Origin: Thermoanaerobacter sp049701115
GTDB taxonomy: Bacteria; Bacillota; Thermoanaerobacteria; Thermoanaerobacterales; Thermoanaerobacteraceae
Assembly (NCBI RefSeq): GCF_049701115.1
Contig: NZ_JBNATX010000022.1
Location: 1 to 35,248 of the forward strand
DNA: 35,248 nt
Reading direction: 5' to 3'
The notes below the pieces were generated by a model, which saw only the letters and a program-made list of their open reading frames with translations, was not told where the DNA came from and did not search any database. Shown piece after piece: positions 25,371 to 33,668 of this stretch (position 1 is the stretch's first letter; every line of letters starts with the position of its first letter). The translations under genes were made by a program, and so were the position numbers.

Positions 25371-26227
25371 CTCTGTTCCTCCTTAGTCCCCACAATCCTC
25401 AAATAACTTAATATGAATACTACTATTATAAGGAGCAGTATAGTTGAAGCTGCAGCAGAAGTATGGGCATTAGCATAGTTATTATACTCATCGTATGCAA
25501 AAGTCGAAATAACAGGGGTTGCACGCCCTGCAAGTACAAGTACCAGTTCAAATATTCTAAAAGCATCTATCGCCCTTAAAATCAAGGCCATGGTAATCGA
25601 TGGTTTCAAAAGAGGTAAGGTCACATATCTAAAAGTCTGCCATGCCGTAGCTCCATCTATATTTGAAGCTTCATATACTTCCTCCGGAATGCTTTCTAAA
25701 CCAGCAAGAAGAAGTAAAATAACAAGGGGAGTAACTTTCCACATATCAGCAACAGAAACCATCAAAAGAGTCTTAAAGCCACCACTTGCCCAATCAACAG
25801 GAATCTTAATCAATTGTAATTTTTCTAGAAGTTCATTGAAATATCCATTTAAACCAAAAATATAAGTCATGGCAACTCCAGAGACCAAAGTAGGTACCCC
25901 CATTGGCACCAGCATTAAAGAGCGCAAAAGCCCCTTACCCCTAAAATTCCTCCGCAAAATTAAAGCGATCACAAGCCCTGCTGTCATCTCCAGAGTAAGA
26001 CTTATAAATGTAAGAGCTACTGTGTTAAAAAAAGCCTGCTTAAACTCTGTCTTTCCAATTATCTCTTTATAATTGGCTAAAGTAAAAGCCTTTGTGTACT
26101 GGTCCTGAAAACTTAAAGTTATCGTCTCCATTATTGGCAAAATCGTGAAACCAAGAATGTAAAGAATAAGAGGAAGTACCATGGCAATCTCCAATTTGTA
26201 CTTCTTTACAAATTCAGTCACAGTCAT
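25367..26227 (-). CDS. ABC sugar importer permease, MalF type (tre operon)
   Basis: A 286-aa membrane protein with a first helix near 13-35 and five more to about 275. The EAA loop is EVYEASNIDGATAWQTFRYV-like around 180-205, followed by LPLLKP. It is short for MalF, lacking the large periplasmic insertion of the E. coli protein, as usual in Firmicutes. ATG 26227 follows AAAGGAGTAG. It is the first transport gene after lacI, with an operator-like palindrome in the 80-bp gap between. Confidence 0.92.
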   Translation of the reverse strand: MTVTEFVKKYKLEIAMVLPLILYILGFTILPIMETITLSFQDQYTKAFTLANYKEIIGKTEFKQAFFNTVALTFISLTLEMTAGLVIALILRRNFRGKGLLRSLMLVPMGVPTLVSGVAMTYIFGLNGYFNELLEKLQLIKIPVDWASGGFKTLLMVSVADMWKVTPLVILLLLAGLESIPEEVYEASNIDGATAWQTFRYVTLPLLKPSITMALILRAIDAFRIFELVLVLAGRATPVISTFAYDEYNNYANAHTSAAASTILLLIIVVFILSYLRIVGTKEEQR

Positions 26228-26273
26228 TCATTACTACTCCTTTCCTTCTTAACTCATTTGATATGCTTGATAT

Positions 26274-26287
26274 TGAAAGCGCTTACA
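26274..26287. promoter_or_regulatory. cre / LacI-type operator between lacI and the tre transport genes
   Basis: TGAAAGCGCTTACA fits the CcpA cre consensus TGWNANCGNTNWCA at every fixed base and is nearly palindromic with a central CG. It closely resembles the site at 27346, so the local LacI protein may bind both. Confidence 0.65.
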
Positions 26288-26307
26288 GTTTTAAAAATAA
26301 AAGAAAT

Positions 26308-27321
26308 TCAACTCCTTAAAGGAATTACAGAATTTCTCAAAACCAATTTGTGTTTCAATATAACTTGAGAACTCTCCAAATTCTCACCATTTATAATTTT
26401 TATAAGCATCCTTGCTGCAATAGCTCCTATCTCATACATCGGCTGAGATACAGTCGTAAGCGGAGGCCTTGTAGCTTCCGACAAATCAATATTGTCAAAT
26501 CCAATTACAGAAACATCCTCCGGGCAGGAAAGCCCTTTATCAAACACAGCATTTATAGCCCCCATAGCCATGATATCGCTTATTGCAAAAATAGCAGTAG
26601 GCCTAACATTTCCCTTTAGCATTTCCATAGCAGCGCTATATCCGCCTTTATACTTGAAGTTTGCCTCCTTCACAAGTTCATCATAAATCGGCAAACCGTT
26701 GTCGATGAGAGCTTGTTTATAGCCGTTAAGCCTGTCTACACTATCAATAGTTTCCTTCATATCATCTAAAGGTCCGTGAATAATACCTATCCTTTTATGG
26801 CCAAGTGAAATTAAGTAATTTACCGCATCATAAGCCGCTTTAAAATTGTCAATTCCAACATAAGGGACATCAAATTTTGTAGTCCTGCCTGCCAAGACCA
26901 CTTTTAAATTACTGTTTTTAAAAACCTCGTAATGCTCCTCTGAAAAATAATCGCAGTGAAATATTACGCCATCTACCCACCTGTTTTTCAACATATCTAT
27001 ATATTGAAACTCTTTTTCTCTTTTATTATCTGCGTTGCAAAGTATAATGTTATACTTGTAAATATTGCAAACGTCTTCGATACCCCTCACAACCTCTGCA
27101 TAATAAGGGTTTGATATATCTGGCACAATCAAACCAATAGTATTTGTCTTTTTCATCGCCAGGCTTCTCGCTGGCATGCTGGGCTTATACCCCAGCTCTT
27201 CTGCTGCTTTTAAAACTTTTTCCCTAGTTTTTTCACTTACCCAGGGACTGTTGTTGAATACCCTCGATACTGTTGCAATTGAAACCCCTGCTAATTTTGC
27301 TACATCATCTATTGTCGCCAT
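26308..27321 (-). CDS. LacI-family repressor of the trehalose operon
   Basis: A 337-aa regulator. The N-terminal LacI helix-turn-helix (about 3-25: DDVAKLAGVSIATVSRVFN) includes hinge helix residues PSMPARSLAMKK, followed by a periplasmic-binding-like effector domain (about 60-335: NTIGLIVPDISNPYYAEVVRGIE and CPEDVSVIGFDN). It is the first gene of the operon and very likely senses the imported disaccharide or a metabolite. Its promoter carries an operator at the expected transcription start, so autoregulation is likely. ATG follows AAAAGGGTG. The specific effector cannot be read from sequence. Confidence 0.92.
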   Translation of the reverse strand: MATIDDVAKLAGVSIATVSRVFNNSPWVSEKTREKVLKAAEELGYKPSMPARSLAMKKTNTIGLIVPDISNPYYAEVVRGIEDVCNIYKYNIILCNADNKREKEFQYIDMLKNRWVDGVIFHCDYFSEEHYEVFKNSNLKVVLAGRTTKFDVPYVGIDNFKAAYDAVNYLISLGHKRIGIIHGPLDDMKETIDSVDRLNGYKQALIDNGLPIYDELVKEANFKYKGGYSAAMEMLKGNVRPTAIFAISDIMAMGAINAVFDKGLSCPEDVSVIGFDNIDLSEATRPPLTTVSQPMYEIGAIAARMLIKIINGENLESSQVILKHKLVLRNSVIPLRS

Positions 27322-27345
27322 CTTAACACCCTTTTCCAGATTTAC

Positions 27346-27359
27346 TGTAACCGCTTACA
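27346..27359. promoter_or_regulatory. cre / LacI-type operator at the tre promoter
   Basis: TGTAACCGCTTACA, within the longer near-palindrome ACTGTAACCGCTTACAGT, fits the cre consensus at every fixed base. It starts 5 bp downstream of the -10, so a bound repressor would block initiation. Confidence 0.75.
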
Positions 27360-27364
27360 GTTAT

Positions 27365-27393
27365 ATTATATTATCATCTTCACAAAATTTCAA
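27365..27393 (-). promoter_or_regulatory. Sigma-A promoter of lacI and the trehalose operon
   Basis: On the minus strand, -35 TTGAAA (27388-27393), an exact 17-bp spacer and -10 TATAAT (27365-27370), directly followed by the operator. Confidence 0.75.
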
Positions 27394-27403
27394 GAGGAAT
27401 TTA

Positions 27404-27434
27404 TAAAAAATTATTCCCCTTTTTAAAAGGGGAA
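27404..27434 (-). terminator. Terminator of the kojibiose operon
   Basis: TTCCCC (27414-27419) and GGGGAA (27429-27434) close a hairpin whose centre is TTTTTAAAA, followed on the minus strand by AATTTTTTA. It ends the transcript just after pgmB and before the trehalose-operon promoter. Confidence 0.85.
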
Positions 27435-27435
27435 T

Positions 27436-28086
27436 TTAATCCAGTAGTTCCAATATCTTACCTGCCTCTGTCATATCTTTTAAAATCAAATCCGCCTCTT
27501 TTACCGTCTCAGGATTGCCTACTCCAACCGCAAACATCCCTGCCCTTTTTATAGCAGTGATACCTGCTGCAGAGTCTTCTATTCCTATACATTTTTCAGG
27601 AGAAATTCCAAGATGTTCTGCTGCATTTAAAAATATCTCCGGATCAGGTTTGCCGCGCTTTATTTCATTGGCATCCACAATATAGTCAAATTTGTCTTTT
27701 ATCTTCAAATTTTCCACTACAGTAAAGGCATTCTTGCTAACTGATGCAATTGCCGTCTTAATTCCTCTTTTTTTAAGTTCCTCAATAAACTTTTCTACCC
27801 CTGGAAGCAAATCCTCTGGAGTAATCTTTTTAATCATCTCTTTGTAGTATTCATTCTTCTTATTTGCAAGATACTCCTTTTCATCTTGGGAATATTGTTT
27901 TTGGCTCCTCTCTAGAATTATCTCCAAAGACTCTAACCTGCTTACTCCCTTTAACCTCTCATTTATAACTTCATCAAAATATATCCCCAGCTCATCAGCG
28001 AGTTTCTTCCATGCAAGGTAGTGATACCTTGCTGTATCTGTTATCACTCCATCCAGGTCAAAAATAACTGCCTCATATTTTGACAT
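27436..28086 (-). CDS. pgmB: Beta-phosphoglucomutase
   Basis: Converts beta-glucose 1-phosphate, the product of both phosphorylases here, to glucose 6-phosphate. A 216-aa HAD-superfamily protein with the catalytic DLDGV motif (nucleophile Asp10, acid/base Asp12), followed by TDTARYHYLAWK, which fits beta-PGM rather than a generic phosphatase. The helical cap lies about 15-90, the Ser motif at ASVSKN, the conserved Lys in KRGKPDPEIF, and the metal-binding IEDSAAGI after it. ATG 28086 is used because GAGGAGG is 6 nt upstream; ATG 28092 lies against the site. It is the last gene of the kojibiose operon and the only such gene in the window. Confidence 0.94.
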   Translation of the reverse strand: MSKYEAVIFDLDGVITDTARYHYLAWKKLADELGIYFDEVINERLKGVSRLESLEIILERSQKQYSQDEKEYLANKKNEYYKEMIKKITPEDLLPGVEKFIEELKKRGIKTAIASVSKNAFTVVENLKIKDKFDYIVDANEIKRGKPDPEIFLNAAEHLGISPEKCIGIEDSAAGITAIKRAGMFAVGVGNPETVKEADLILKDMTEAGKILELLD

Positions 28087-28105
28087 TTTCATCCTCCTCT
28101 GTAAA

Positions 28106-28915
28106 TTACTTTAATCCTGTTGTTGCAATACCTCTAACAAAATATCTCTGGAATATGAGGAATATTACTATAGTCGGCAATGTCAAAAGTATTGCTCCTG
28201 CCATGACCTGATTCCAAAATTGGTAATATTGACCATAAAATGAATTGAGACCTACAGGTAGTGTATACATGTCGTCACTGGATGTCAAGAGGCTAGGCCA
28301 CAAAAAACTATTCCAATTGCCAGTAAACATGAAGATAAACTGAGTAGCCAGTGCAGGTTTTGCCAAAGGCAAAACTATTTTAAAGAAAATTCCAAATCTA
28401 GACATTCCATCAATGGTAGCAGCTTCTTCCAATTCCCTTGGTATTGTCAGAAAAAATTGTCTCATTAAAAATATTCCAAAATTACTGGTTAAAAAAGGAA
28501 TTGTAAGTCCCATATAGGTATTTACCCAGCCTAATTTGCTGAGAAGAATGTATGTGGGTACCATCACAACTTGACCTGGTATCATCATAAGAGCTAGAAC
28601 TAGCAAAAACAAAAAGTTTCTTCCAGGAAAATTTATCCTTGCAAGAGCATATCCAGCCATTGAATTAAAAAGCATATTTCCAAAAGTAACAATTGCTGCA
28701 ACAATAGCACTGTTTATAAACCATCTCAAAAATGGAAATTTTGTTATTATCATTTTGTAATTGTCCAGAGTCAAGTGCTTTATATTCACAGCAAAAGTGT
28801 TCAATTCACTAGTAGGCTTTAGAGAAGTTATTATAGACCATATAAAAGGTCCAAGTGTGATTGCTGCGTATCCTATCAACACCATATAGAATAAAATTTT
28901 CAAAATCCTTTGCAC
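28106..28915 (-). CDS. ABC sugar importer permease, MalG type (koj operon)
   Basis: A 269-aa six-helix permease. The EAA loop contains ELEEAATIDGMSRFGIFFKI then VLPLAKPAL, around 160-188. It pairs with the permease encoded 13 nt upstream. The start is GTG 28915 after GAGGAGGTGC. It is separated from pgmB by 19 nt. No ATPase gene is associated. Confidence 0.92.
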   Translation of the reverse strand: MQRILKILFYMVLIGYAAITLGPFIWSIITSLKPTSELNTFAVNIKHLTLDNYKMIITKFPFLRWFINSAIVAAIVTFGNMLFNSMAGYALARINFPGRNFLFLLVLALMMIPGQVVMVPTYILLSKLGWVNTYMGLTIPFLTSNFGIFLMRQFFLTIPRELEEAATIDGMSRFGIFFKIVLPLAKPALATQFIFMFTGNWNSFLWPSLLTSSDDMYTLPVGLNSFYGQYYQFWNQVMAGAILLTLPTIVIFLIFQRYFVRGIATTGLK

Positions 28916-28928
28916 TCAAAGCACCTCC

Positions 28929-29828
28929 TCAATAGGTTTCTTCCTTAAAGAACATTCTTTGAATAAGAGTCAAAATCAGTATTATCACGAATAATACAAA
29001 GGCCATAGCAGACGCATATCCCATATTAAAATCTCTAAAACCAGTCCTGTAAATATACAAAACCATTGTCATCGTAGCGTCCAAAGGTCCTCCTGTACCC
29101 CTTGATACCACATATGCCTGATCAAAAACTTGAAAAGTTCCTATTAATGAAATTACCAGGTTAAAAAATACCACAGGTCTTAGCATTGGCAGTGTGATAT
29201 TGAAAAACTTCTGCAGCTTATTAGCCCCATCCACTTCCGCAGCCTCATAAAGCTCAGCTGGTATATCTTGTAGTCCGGCAAGAAAAATTACCATGTAATT
29301 TCCAACTGATGACCATACGGCCATCATCATAATTGATGGTAGCGCAAACCTCACATCATTAAACCAGGTTGGACCTTGTATTCCAAATTTAGCTAAAATC
29401 ATATTAACCAGCCCATCAGTCTTAAACAAATACAAAAATATCACAGAAACTGCCACCATTGAGGTAATTGTGGGTATATAATAAGCCACCCTGAAAAAAG
29501 TCTTACCTTTTATGTCGGAATTAACAATTAATGCTAATATTAAGGCTATTATTAATTGCGTAGGAACGACGCCTAATGAATAAAGAGTGGTGTTCAAAAG
29601 TGCTTTTTTAAACGTAGGGTCACTGAACAAGTTTATATAATTAGCAAGTCCCACCCATTTGCTGGCAGCAGGGTTTAAAAAAGAAAACTCTTTAAAGCTT
29701 ATTATAAAAGCGTAAATTAAGGGACCTATTAAGAAAATAGATATGGAAGCAATAAATGGAAGAACAAAGATATATCCTGTCAGTGCCTCGTAAATATACT
29801 TTCTTTTTAAGCTAATTCTAGCCTCCAC
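28929..29828 (-). CDS. ABC sugar importer permease, MalF type (koj operon)
   Basis: A membrane protein of 299 aa from the preferred start, with six predicted helices and the EAA loop ELYEAAEVDGANKLQKFFNI followed by TLPMLRP. I place the start at GTG 29828 (MEARISLKRKYIY) because AGGAAGGTG stands upstream at good spacing, whereas the in-frame ATG at 29849 has only a U-rich stretch before it. It appears to correspond to kojG of the T. brockii cluster, recalled from the literature as a sugar-permease gene downstream of kojP. Confidence 0.9.
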   Translation of the reverse strand: MEARISLKRKYIYEALTGYIFVLPFIASISIFLIGPLIYAFIISFKEFSFLNPAASKWVGLANYINLFSDPTFKKALLNTTLYSLGVVPTQLIIALILALIVNSDIKGKTFFRVAYYIPTITSMVAVSVIFLYLFKTDGLVNMILAKFGIQGPTWFNDVRFALPSIMMMAVWSSVGNYMVIFLAGLQDIPAELYEAAEVDGANKLQKFFNITLPMLRPVVFFNLVISLIGTFQVFDQAYVVSRGTGGPLDATMTMVLYIYRTGFRDFNMGYASAMAFVLFVIILILTLIQRMFFKEETY

Positions 29829-29862
29829 TTTTACACCTTCCTTCCTCATAAAAATCAGAAGC

Positions 29863-29890
29863 GCAGCACCTTAACTGAGTAAGGTGCTGC
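29863..29890 (-). other. Stem-loop after the koj binding-protein gene
   Basis: GCAGCACCTTA (29863-29873) and TAAGGTGCTGC (29880-29890) form a perfect 11-bp stem with a 6-nt loop. There is no T-run on the minus strand, and it lies inside the operon. Likely an mRNA-stabilising or attenuating element. Confidence 0.8.
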
Positions 29891-29901
29891 TTTTCACAAA
29901 A

Positions 29902-31155
29902 TTATTTAGACTGCATGACCTCTTTCTGAGCATTGTCCAGCGCTTCTTGAGCACTGCCTATTTGCTTCATTATCAAAGCCTCACACGCTTTATTAGCAGC
30001 ATCTACCAATTTTGTACCATACAAACCAAACTGCCATGGCACTGCGTAGGAAGCTCCATCGATAAAAGGTGCTCTTTCTGGATATTTTTCTTTAAAATTG
30101 GCTTCCATTGACTTCCTTGAAGGCAACGCAAGTCCAGAGTCTACTACAAATTGCTGTCCTTCTTTTCCTGTTAAAAACTCAATTAGTTTGAAGGCTTCAT
30201 CTTTGTGCTTGCTGTTTTTATTCATCACGTATGCCACAGTGAAAGCCATAGTAGATTTCTTCTTACCTGCCGGAAGCTCTGCTATGCCATAATTCAAATC
30301 TGGTGCTTTCTCCTTTAAGAAAGGTATCATCCATCCTCCTTCTATTGCCATTGCAGCCTTCTTAGCGGCAAAAGCATCGCCATTCCATCCTTCTCCCATG
30401 TTCTGCGGAGTATCCGCCACTTTGTCCCTTATAATGAGCCCTACGTAAAAGTCAAGCGCTTCTGCATTCTGTGGTAAATTCAAAGTAACTTTCCCGTCTT
30501 TGTAAACAGAACCATCATTTTGATTGATAAAAGCGTCAAATCTAGCCAGGTCAGCAGACAAGACAATACCTTTTACTCCATTTTTAGTAAGTTTCTTGGC
30601 TGTTTCTCTTAGCTCTTCCCATGTCTTGGGAGGCTCATTTATTCCTGCTTCTTTGAACATATCCTTATTGTAGAAAAGTACCAAAGTGTTATAATCCTTG
30701 GGTAATCCATAGGTTTTCCCTTCCCACTGGAAGGCCGAAAGTAAAGCAGGTTCGAAATCATTTACATCCACATTGTATTTTTTAATGTATTCATCTAGTG
30801 GCTCTAAAACACCTGAAGACATAAGCTGAGGTGCCGGCATGCTGTCAAGATAGAATATGTCTGGAGCAGTATTTGAGGCAAGTTCTGTCTGCAATTTCTG
30901 CATGTAATCTCCCACTATTGTTTCTATCTGCACATCTATATTGGGGTACTTTTCTTTAAACTTTGCTATCTGGTCATCTACAATCTTTTTCTCTGCAGGA
31001 GATGAAGACCACATTCCAAGTTTTATTGTCACTGGTTTACTAGTTTCTTGAGTAGGTGTCTGACTCTCCGGTGTCTTACTTGAAGAACACCCTGCCAAAA
31101 TAGTAGCCAGCACAAAAACTGTCAACACAAAAATGCTCAAAAATTTTCTACCCAT
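29902..31155 (-). CDS. Sugar-binding lipoprotein of the kojibiose-operon ABC importer
   Basis: A 417-aa family 1 solute-binding protein. The lipoprotein signal ends ILAGC with Cys23, then a Ser/Thr/Pro-rich linker to about 45. Typical blocks follow: IKLGMWSSSPAEKKIVDDQI, FKEKYPNIDVQIETIVGDYM, PPKTWEELRETAKKL and GWMIPFLKEKAP. I chose ATG 31155, which follows AAAGAGGG; the in-frame ATG at 31197 has no ribosome site. In T. brockii, as recalled, the corresponding region was read as two ORFs (kojE and kojF); here the reading frame is intact. It is flanked on both sides by stem-loops. Confidence 0.92.
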   Translation of the reverse strand: MGRKFLSIFVLTVFVLATILAGCSSSKTPESQTPTQETSKPVTIKLGMWSSSPAEKKIVDDQIAKFKEKYPNIDVQIETIVGDYMQKLQTELASNTAPDIFYLDSMPAPQLMSSGVLEPLDEYIKKYNVDVNDFEPALLSAFQWEGKTYGLPKDYNTLVLFYNKDMFKEAGINEPPKTWEELRETAKKLTKNGVKGIVLSADLARFDAFINQNDGSVYKDGKVTLNLPQNAEALDFYVGLIIRDKVADTPQNMGEGWNGDAFAAKKAAMAIEGGWMIPFLKEKAPDLNYGIAELPAGKKKSTMAFTVAYVMNKNSKHKDEAFKLIEFLTGKEGQQFVVDSGLALPSRKSMEANFKEKYPERAPFIDGASYAVPWQFGLYGTKLVDAANKACEALIMKQIGSAQEALDNAQKEVMQSK

Positions 31156-31258
31156 TACCCTCTTTCCCCTTTCAAAGTTTTGTATTAAAATATTCATTTG
31201 AAGGCACTTTAAAATCCACCTTTTTCTCCACTTATCCCCCCTTTAATTTTTATTTTCA

Positions 31259-31294
31259 AAGGTACAGCAGGAAACAAACTCCTGCTTGTACCTT
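31259..31294 (-). other. Stem-loop between kojP and the binding-protein gene
   Basis: AAGGTACAGCAGGA (31259-31272) pairs with TCCTGCTTGTACCTT (31280-31294) with one bulged T and a 7-nt loop. It starts at the kojP stop. The 100 nt that follow have no clear promoter. With the hairpin at 29863 it brackets the binding-protein gene. Confidence 0.72.
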
Positions 31295-33620
31295 ATAATG
31301 CCATTTCTTTCCCTTTTACTTTTATCTTTACAGTTTCTCTGCCTTTCAATTTTTTTACTGAGACTTCTTCTTTAGCAACTGTTACTTCAAGCAAACTGCC
31401 TTTCCAGAATATTTTATAAGATAGTTTTTCCCACTTTTCAGGAAGCCATGGATTTATATTTAATACTCCTTCTCTGTCAATCTCTAGGCCCCCAAATCCA
31501 AAAACAGCTACCTGCCAGGTGCCACCACAAGAAGCAGCGTGAATACCTTCCACTGCGTTACCTTGGTTATCTGCAAGGTCTACTTTGGCACTTCTTATAA
31601 AGGATTGATAGGCGTTTCTATGGTCTCCTACTTTTAATCCCATAATAGCGTACATACTGGGGCTTAAAGAAGATTTGTGCATAGTCCTTTTTTCGTAATA
31701 CTCGTAATTGATTCTCTTCGTCTCCTCATCAAATTCTTCTGGCATCAAAAGCATCAACATAACAACATCTGCTTGCTTAATAAGCTGTGTATCACCCAGT
31801 TTTGTAACATCTACCCCTTCAGGCCATACTGGCATATTATTTTCATCAAACTTTTCAATGACATAGTCCTTTTTCTCAAAATACCCTTCAAACTGCTCAA
31901 TAAGTTTCTTTTCCTTATCGTATGGTATATATATCTTTCTTTCTACTTCTTTCCACTTTTCTACTTCTTCAGGAGTCAAGGAAATTTTATGAGTAATGGC
32001 ATAGTAATAATCAGGGTAATTTTCTTTTAGAAAATTGAGCATTTCCAACCCTTTTTTAATATTCCACTTCGCAAAATAATTAGTGTAGGCATTGTTATTA
32101 ACGTGTTCGTGAAATTCGTCAGGGCCTATTACATTGTTTATCTCGTACCTGTTCAGTTCCTCTACATATTCACACCGAGAAGCCCAGAATCTAGCCGTTT
32201 CAAGAATAATTTCTGCTCCAAAATTCAACATAAAATCAATGTCATTTGTGGCCCTGAAATACTCCCAAACCGCAAACGCCACGTCAGCAGTTATATGATG
32301 CTCCAAATCTCCTGTCCATATCCTCACAGGATTTCCTTTATAATCAAAACCCCATTTAGGAGTTTCCTCCATTCCTGTGTCTGCTGACTCCCACGGATAC
32401 TGCGCTCCTTTATAGCCATTTAGCGCCGCATTTCTCCTCGCAGCATCAAGCATATTGTATCTGTACATCAAAAGAGTCCTTGCAGCTTCAGGGTATACGT
32501 ATATGAAAAATGGCAGCATAAATATTTCTGTATCCCAAAAGACATGCCCTTTATAGCCTTCTCCATGAAGCCCCTTTGCACCAATACTTACCCAAGGGTC
32601 CTTCTCATTTACAGAGCTCATGAGATGGAAAATATTAAACCTTAATGCTATATCAGCTTCTTCATCCCCTTCAATGGTTATATCTGCAACAGACCAGAGC
32701 TTGTCGTACTCTGCAATATGCTTTTCCAACTCTTCATCAAACCCTCTAGATACAAAATCAAACAAGTCATTTTCAACAGCATTTTTCAACAAATCCTTTT
32801 CAACATCTCTTGAAGTGTAAGTCACAGCAAACTTGTCTACTACAACTGTTTTCTCTCTTTCTCCTTTAAACTCCAGATACTCCGCACTGTTTTCTCCTAA
32901 GGGGATAAATCTTCTAAAGAAAGCAATATTTTCTCTATTTATATCTTCTAAATTATAAATCCTCAAGGTGCTTCCAACTGCTATACGCTTGTTTTCATCA
33001 GTAGTAGCAGTTTCAAGGTAAATTCCACTTTTACATATGCTCTCGTTTTTAACTACTTTCAAATGTTTCACTCTGTATTTAGGATGTATAGCTGAATTTA
33101 AGACAGTTCCTTCTATGAGATTTTCTACTCCTATTACACCCTCATAATTCAAAGGAGTTATAAAAAACCTGATAGCTGAACGATGTCTATTGCTTCTGCT
33201 TACAAATCTGTACCCCTCAATTTTTGTAACGCGACCTTTATCGTCCTTCACCACTGTTTTCCTAAACAGAACACCTTTTTTCATGTCTAGTATCCTTTGA
33301 AATTCTAGCAACTCACACCTATCAAGCCTTATCTCTTCCCCTTCTATATATATTTTCAACCTCATCCAGTTCTGTACATTTACCAGCTCCCTAACTTGCG
33401 CTTCTCCTCTGTTAAAAATACCTGCAATAAAACTTCCCGGCCTTTCTCCTTCGCTTCCCTCTTCAAATGTTCCTCTTATTCCCATGTATCCATTTGTAAG
33501 AGTAAAAAGCGTCTCATATTTGCCATTGAGTTTGTTATTGTACTCTTCTTGAAAAACAAGCCATTTAGCATCACTCATCAATTCTTCTACTTTTTTTATC
33601 ACTTGCATACCTCCTGACAT
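31293..33620 (-). CDS. kojP: Kojibiose phosphorylase (GH65)
   Basis: Cytosolic inverting phosphorylase: kojibiose (alpha-1,2-glucobiose) plus phosphate gives beta-glucose 1-phosphate and glucose (EC 2.4.1.230). The 775 aa equal the length I recall for T. brockii KojP, and the downstream gene order also matches. GH65 layout: NGYMGIRGTFEEGSEG near residue 43, HVFWDTEIFMLPFF around 359-372, general acid Glu502 in IGPDEFHEHVNNNAYTN, and phosphate loop MHKSSLS near 647 (THDSSLS in the trehalose enzyme). ATG 33620 is kept, but AGGAGG lies only 1 nt before the ATG at 33608; a GTG at 33602, 7 nt past it, could be the true start. It follows its lacI gene by 48 nt with an operator between. Confidence 0.88.
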   Translation of the reverse strand: MSGGMQVIKKVEELMSDAKWLVFQEEYNNKLNGKYETLFTLTNGYMGIRGTFEEGSEGERPGSFIAGIFNRGEAQVRELVNVQNWMRLKIYIEGEEIRLDRCELLEFQRILDMKKGVLFRKTVVKDDKGRVTKIEGYRFVSRSNRHRSAIRFFITPLNYEGVIGVENLIEGTVLNSAIHPKYRVKHLKVVKNESICKSGIYLETATTDENKRIAVGSTLRIYNLEDINRENIAFFRRFIPLGENSAEYLEFKGEREKTVVVDKFAVTYTSRDVEKDLLKNAVENDLFDFVSRGFDEELEKHIAEYDKLWSVADITIEGDEEADIALRFNIFHLMSSVNEKDPWVSIGAKGLHGEGYKGHVFWDTEIFMLPFFIYVYPEAARTLLMYRYNMLDAARRNAALNGYKGAQYPWESADTGMEETPKWGFDYKGNPVRIWTGDLEHHITADVAFAVWEYFRATNDIDFMLNFGAEIILETARFWASRCEYVEELNRYEINNVIGPDEFHEHVNNNAYTNYFAKWNIKKGLEMLNFLKENYPDYYYAITHKISLTPEEVEKWKEVERKIYIPYDKEKKLIEQFEGYFEKKDYVIEKFDENNMPVWPEGVDVTKLGDTQLIKQADVVMLMLLMPEEFDEETKRINYEYYEKRTMHKSSLSPSMYAIMGLKVGDHRNAYQSFIRSAKVDLADNQGNAVEGIHAASCGGTWQVAVFGFGGLEIDREGVLNINPWLPEKWEKLSYKIFWKGSLLEVTVAKEEVSVKKLKGRETVKIKVKGKEMAL

Positions 33621-33636
33621 CTGGCAAAGATTTTAT

Positions 33637-33650
33637 CCGAAACGTTTTGG
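33637..33650. promoter_or_regulatory. LacI-type operator between lacI and kojP
   Basis: CCGAAACGTTTTGG, inside the wider near-palindrome ATCCGAAACGTTTTGGAT, has one mismatched pair and the same core as the site at 34694. It lies in the 48-bp gap before kojP; TAAAAT follows but has no good -35. Confidence 0.75.
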
Positions 33651-33668
33651 ATGACTTTTAAAAAAATA

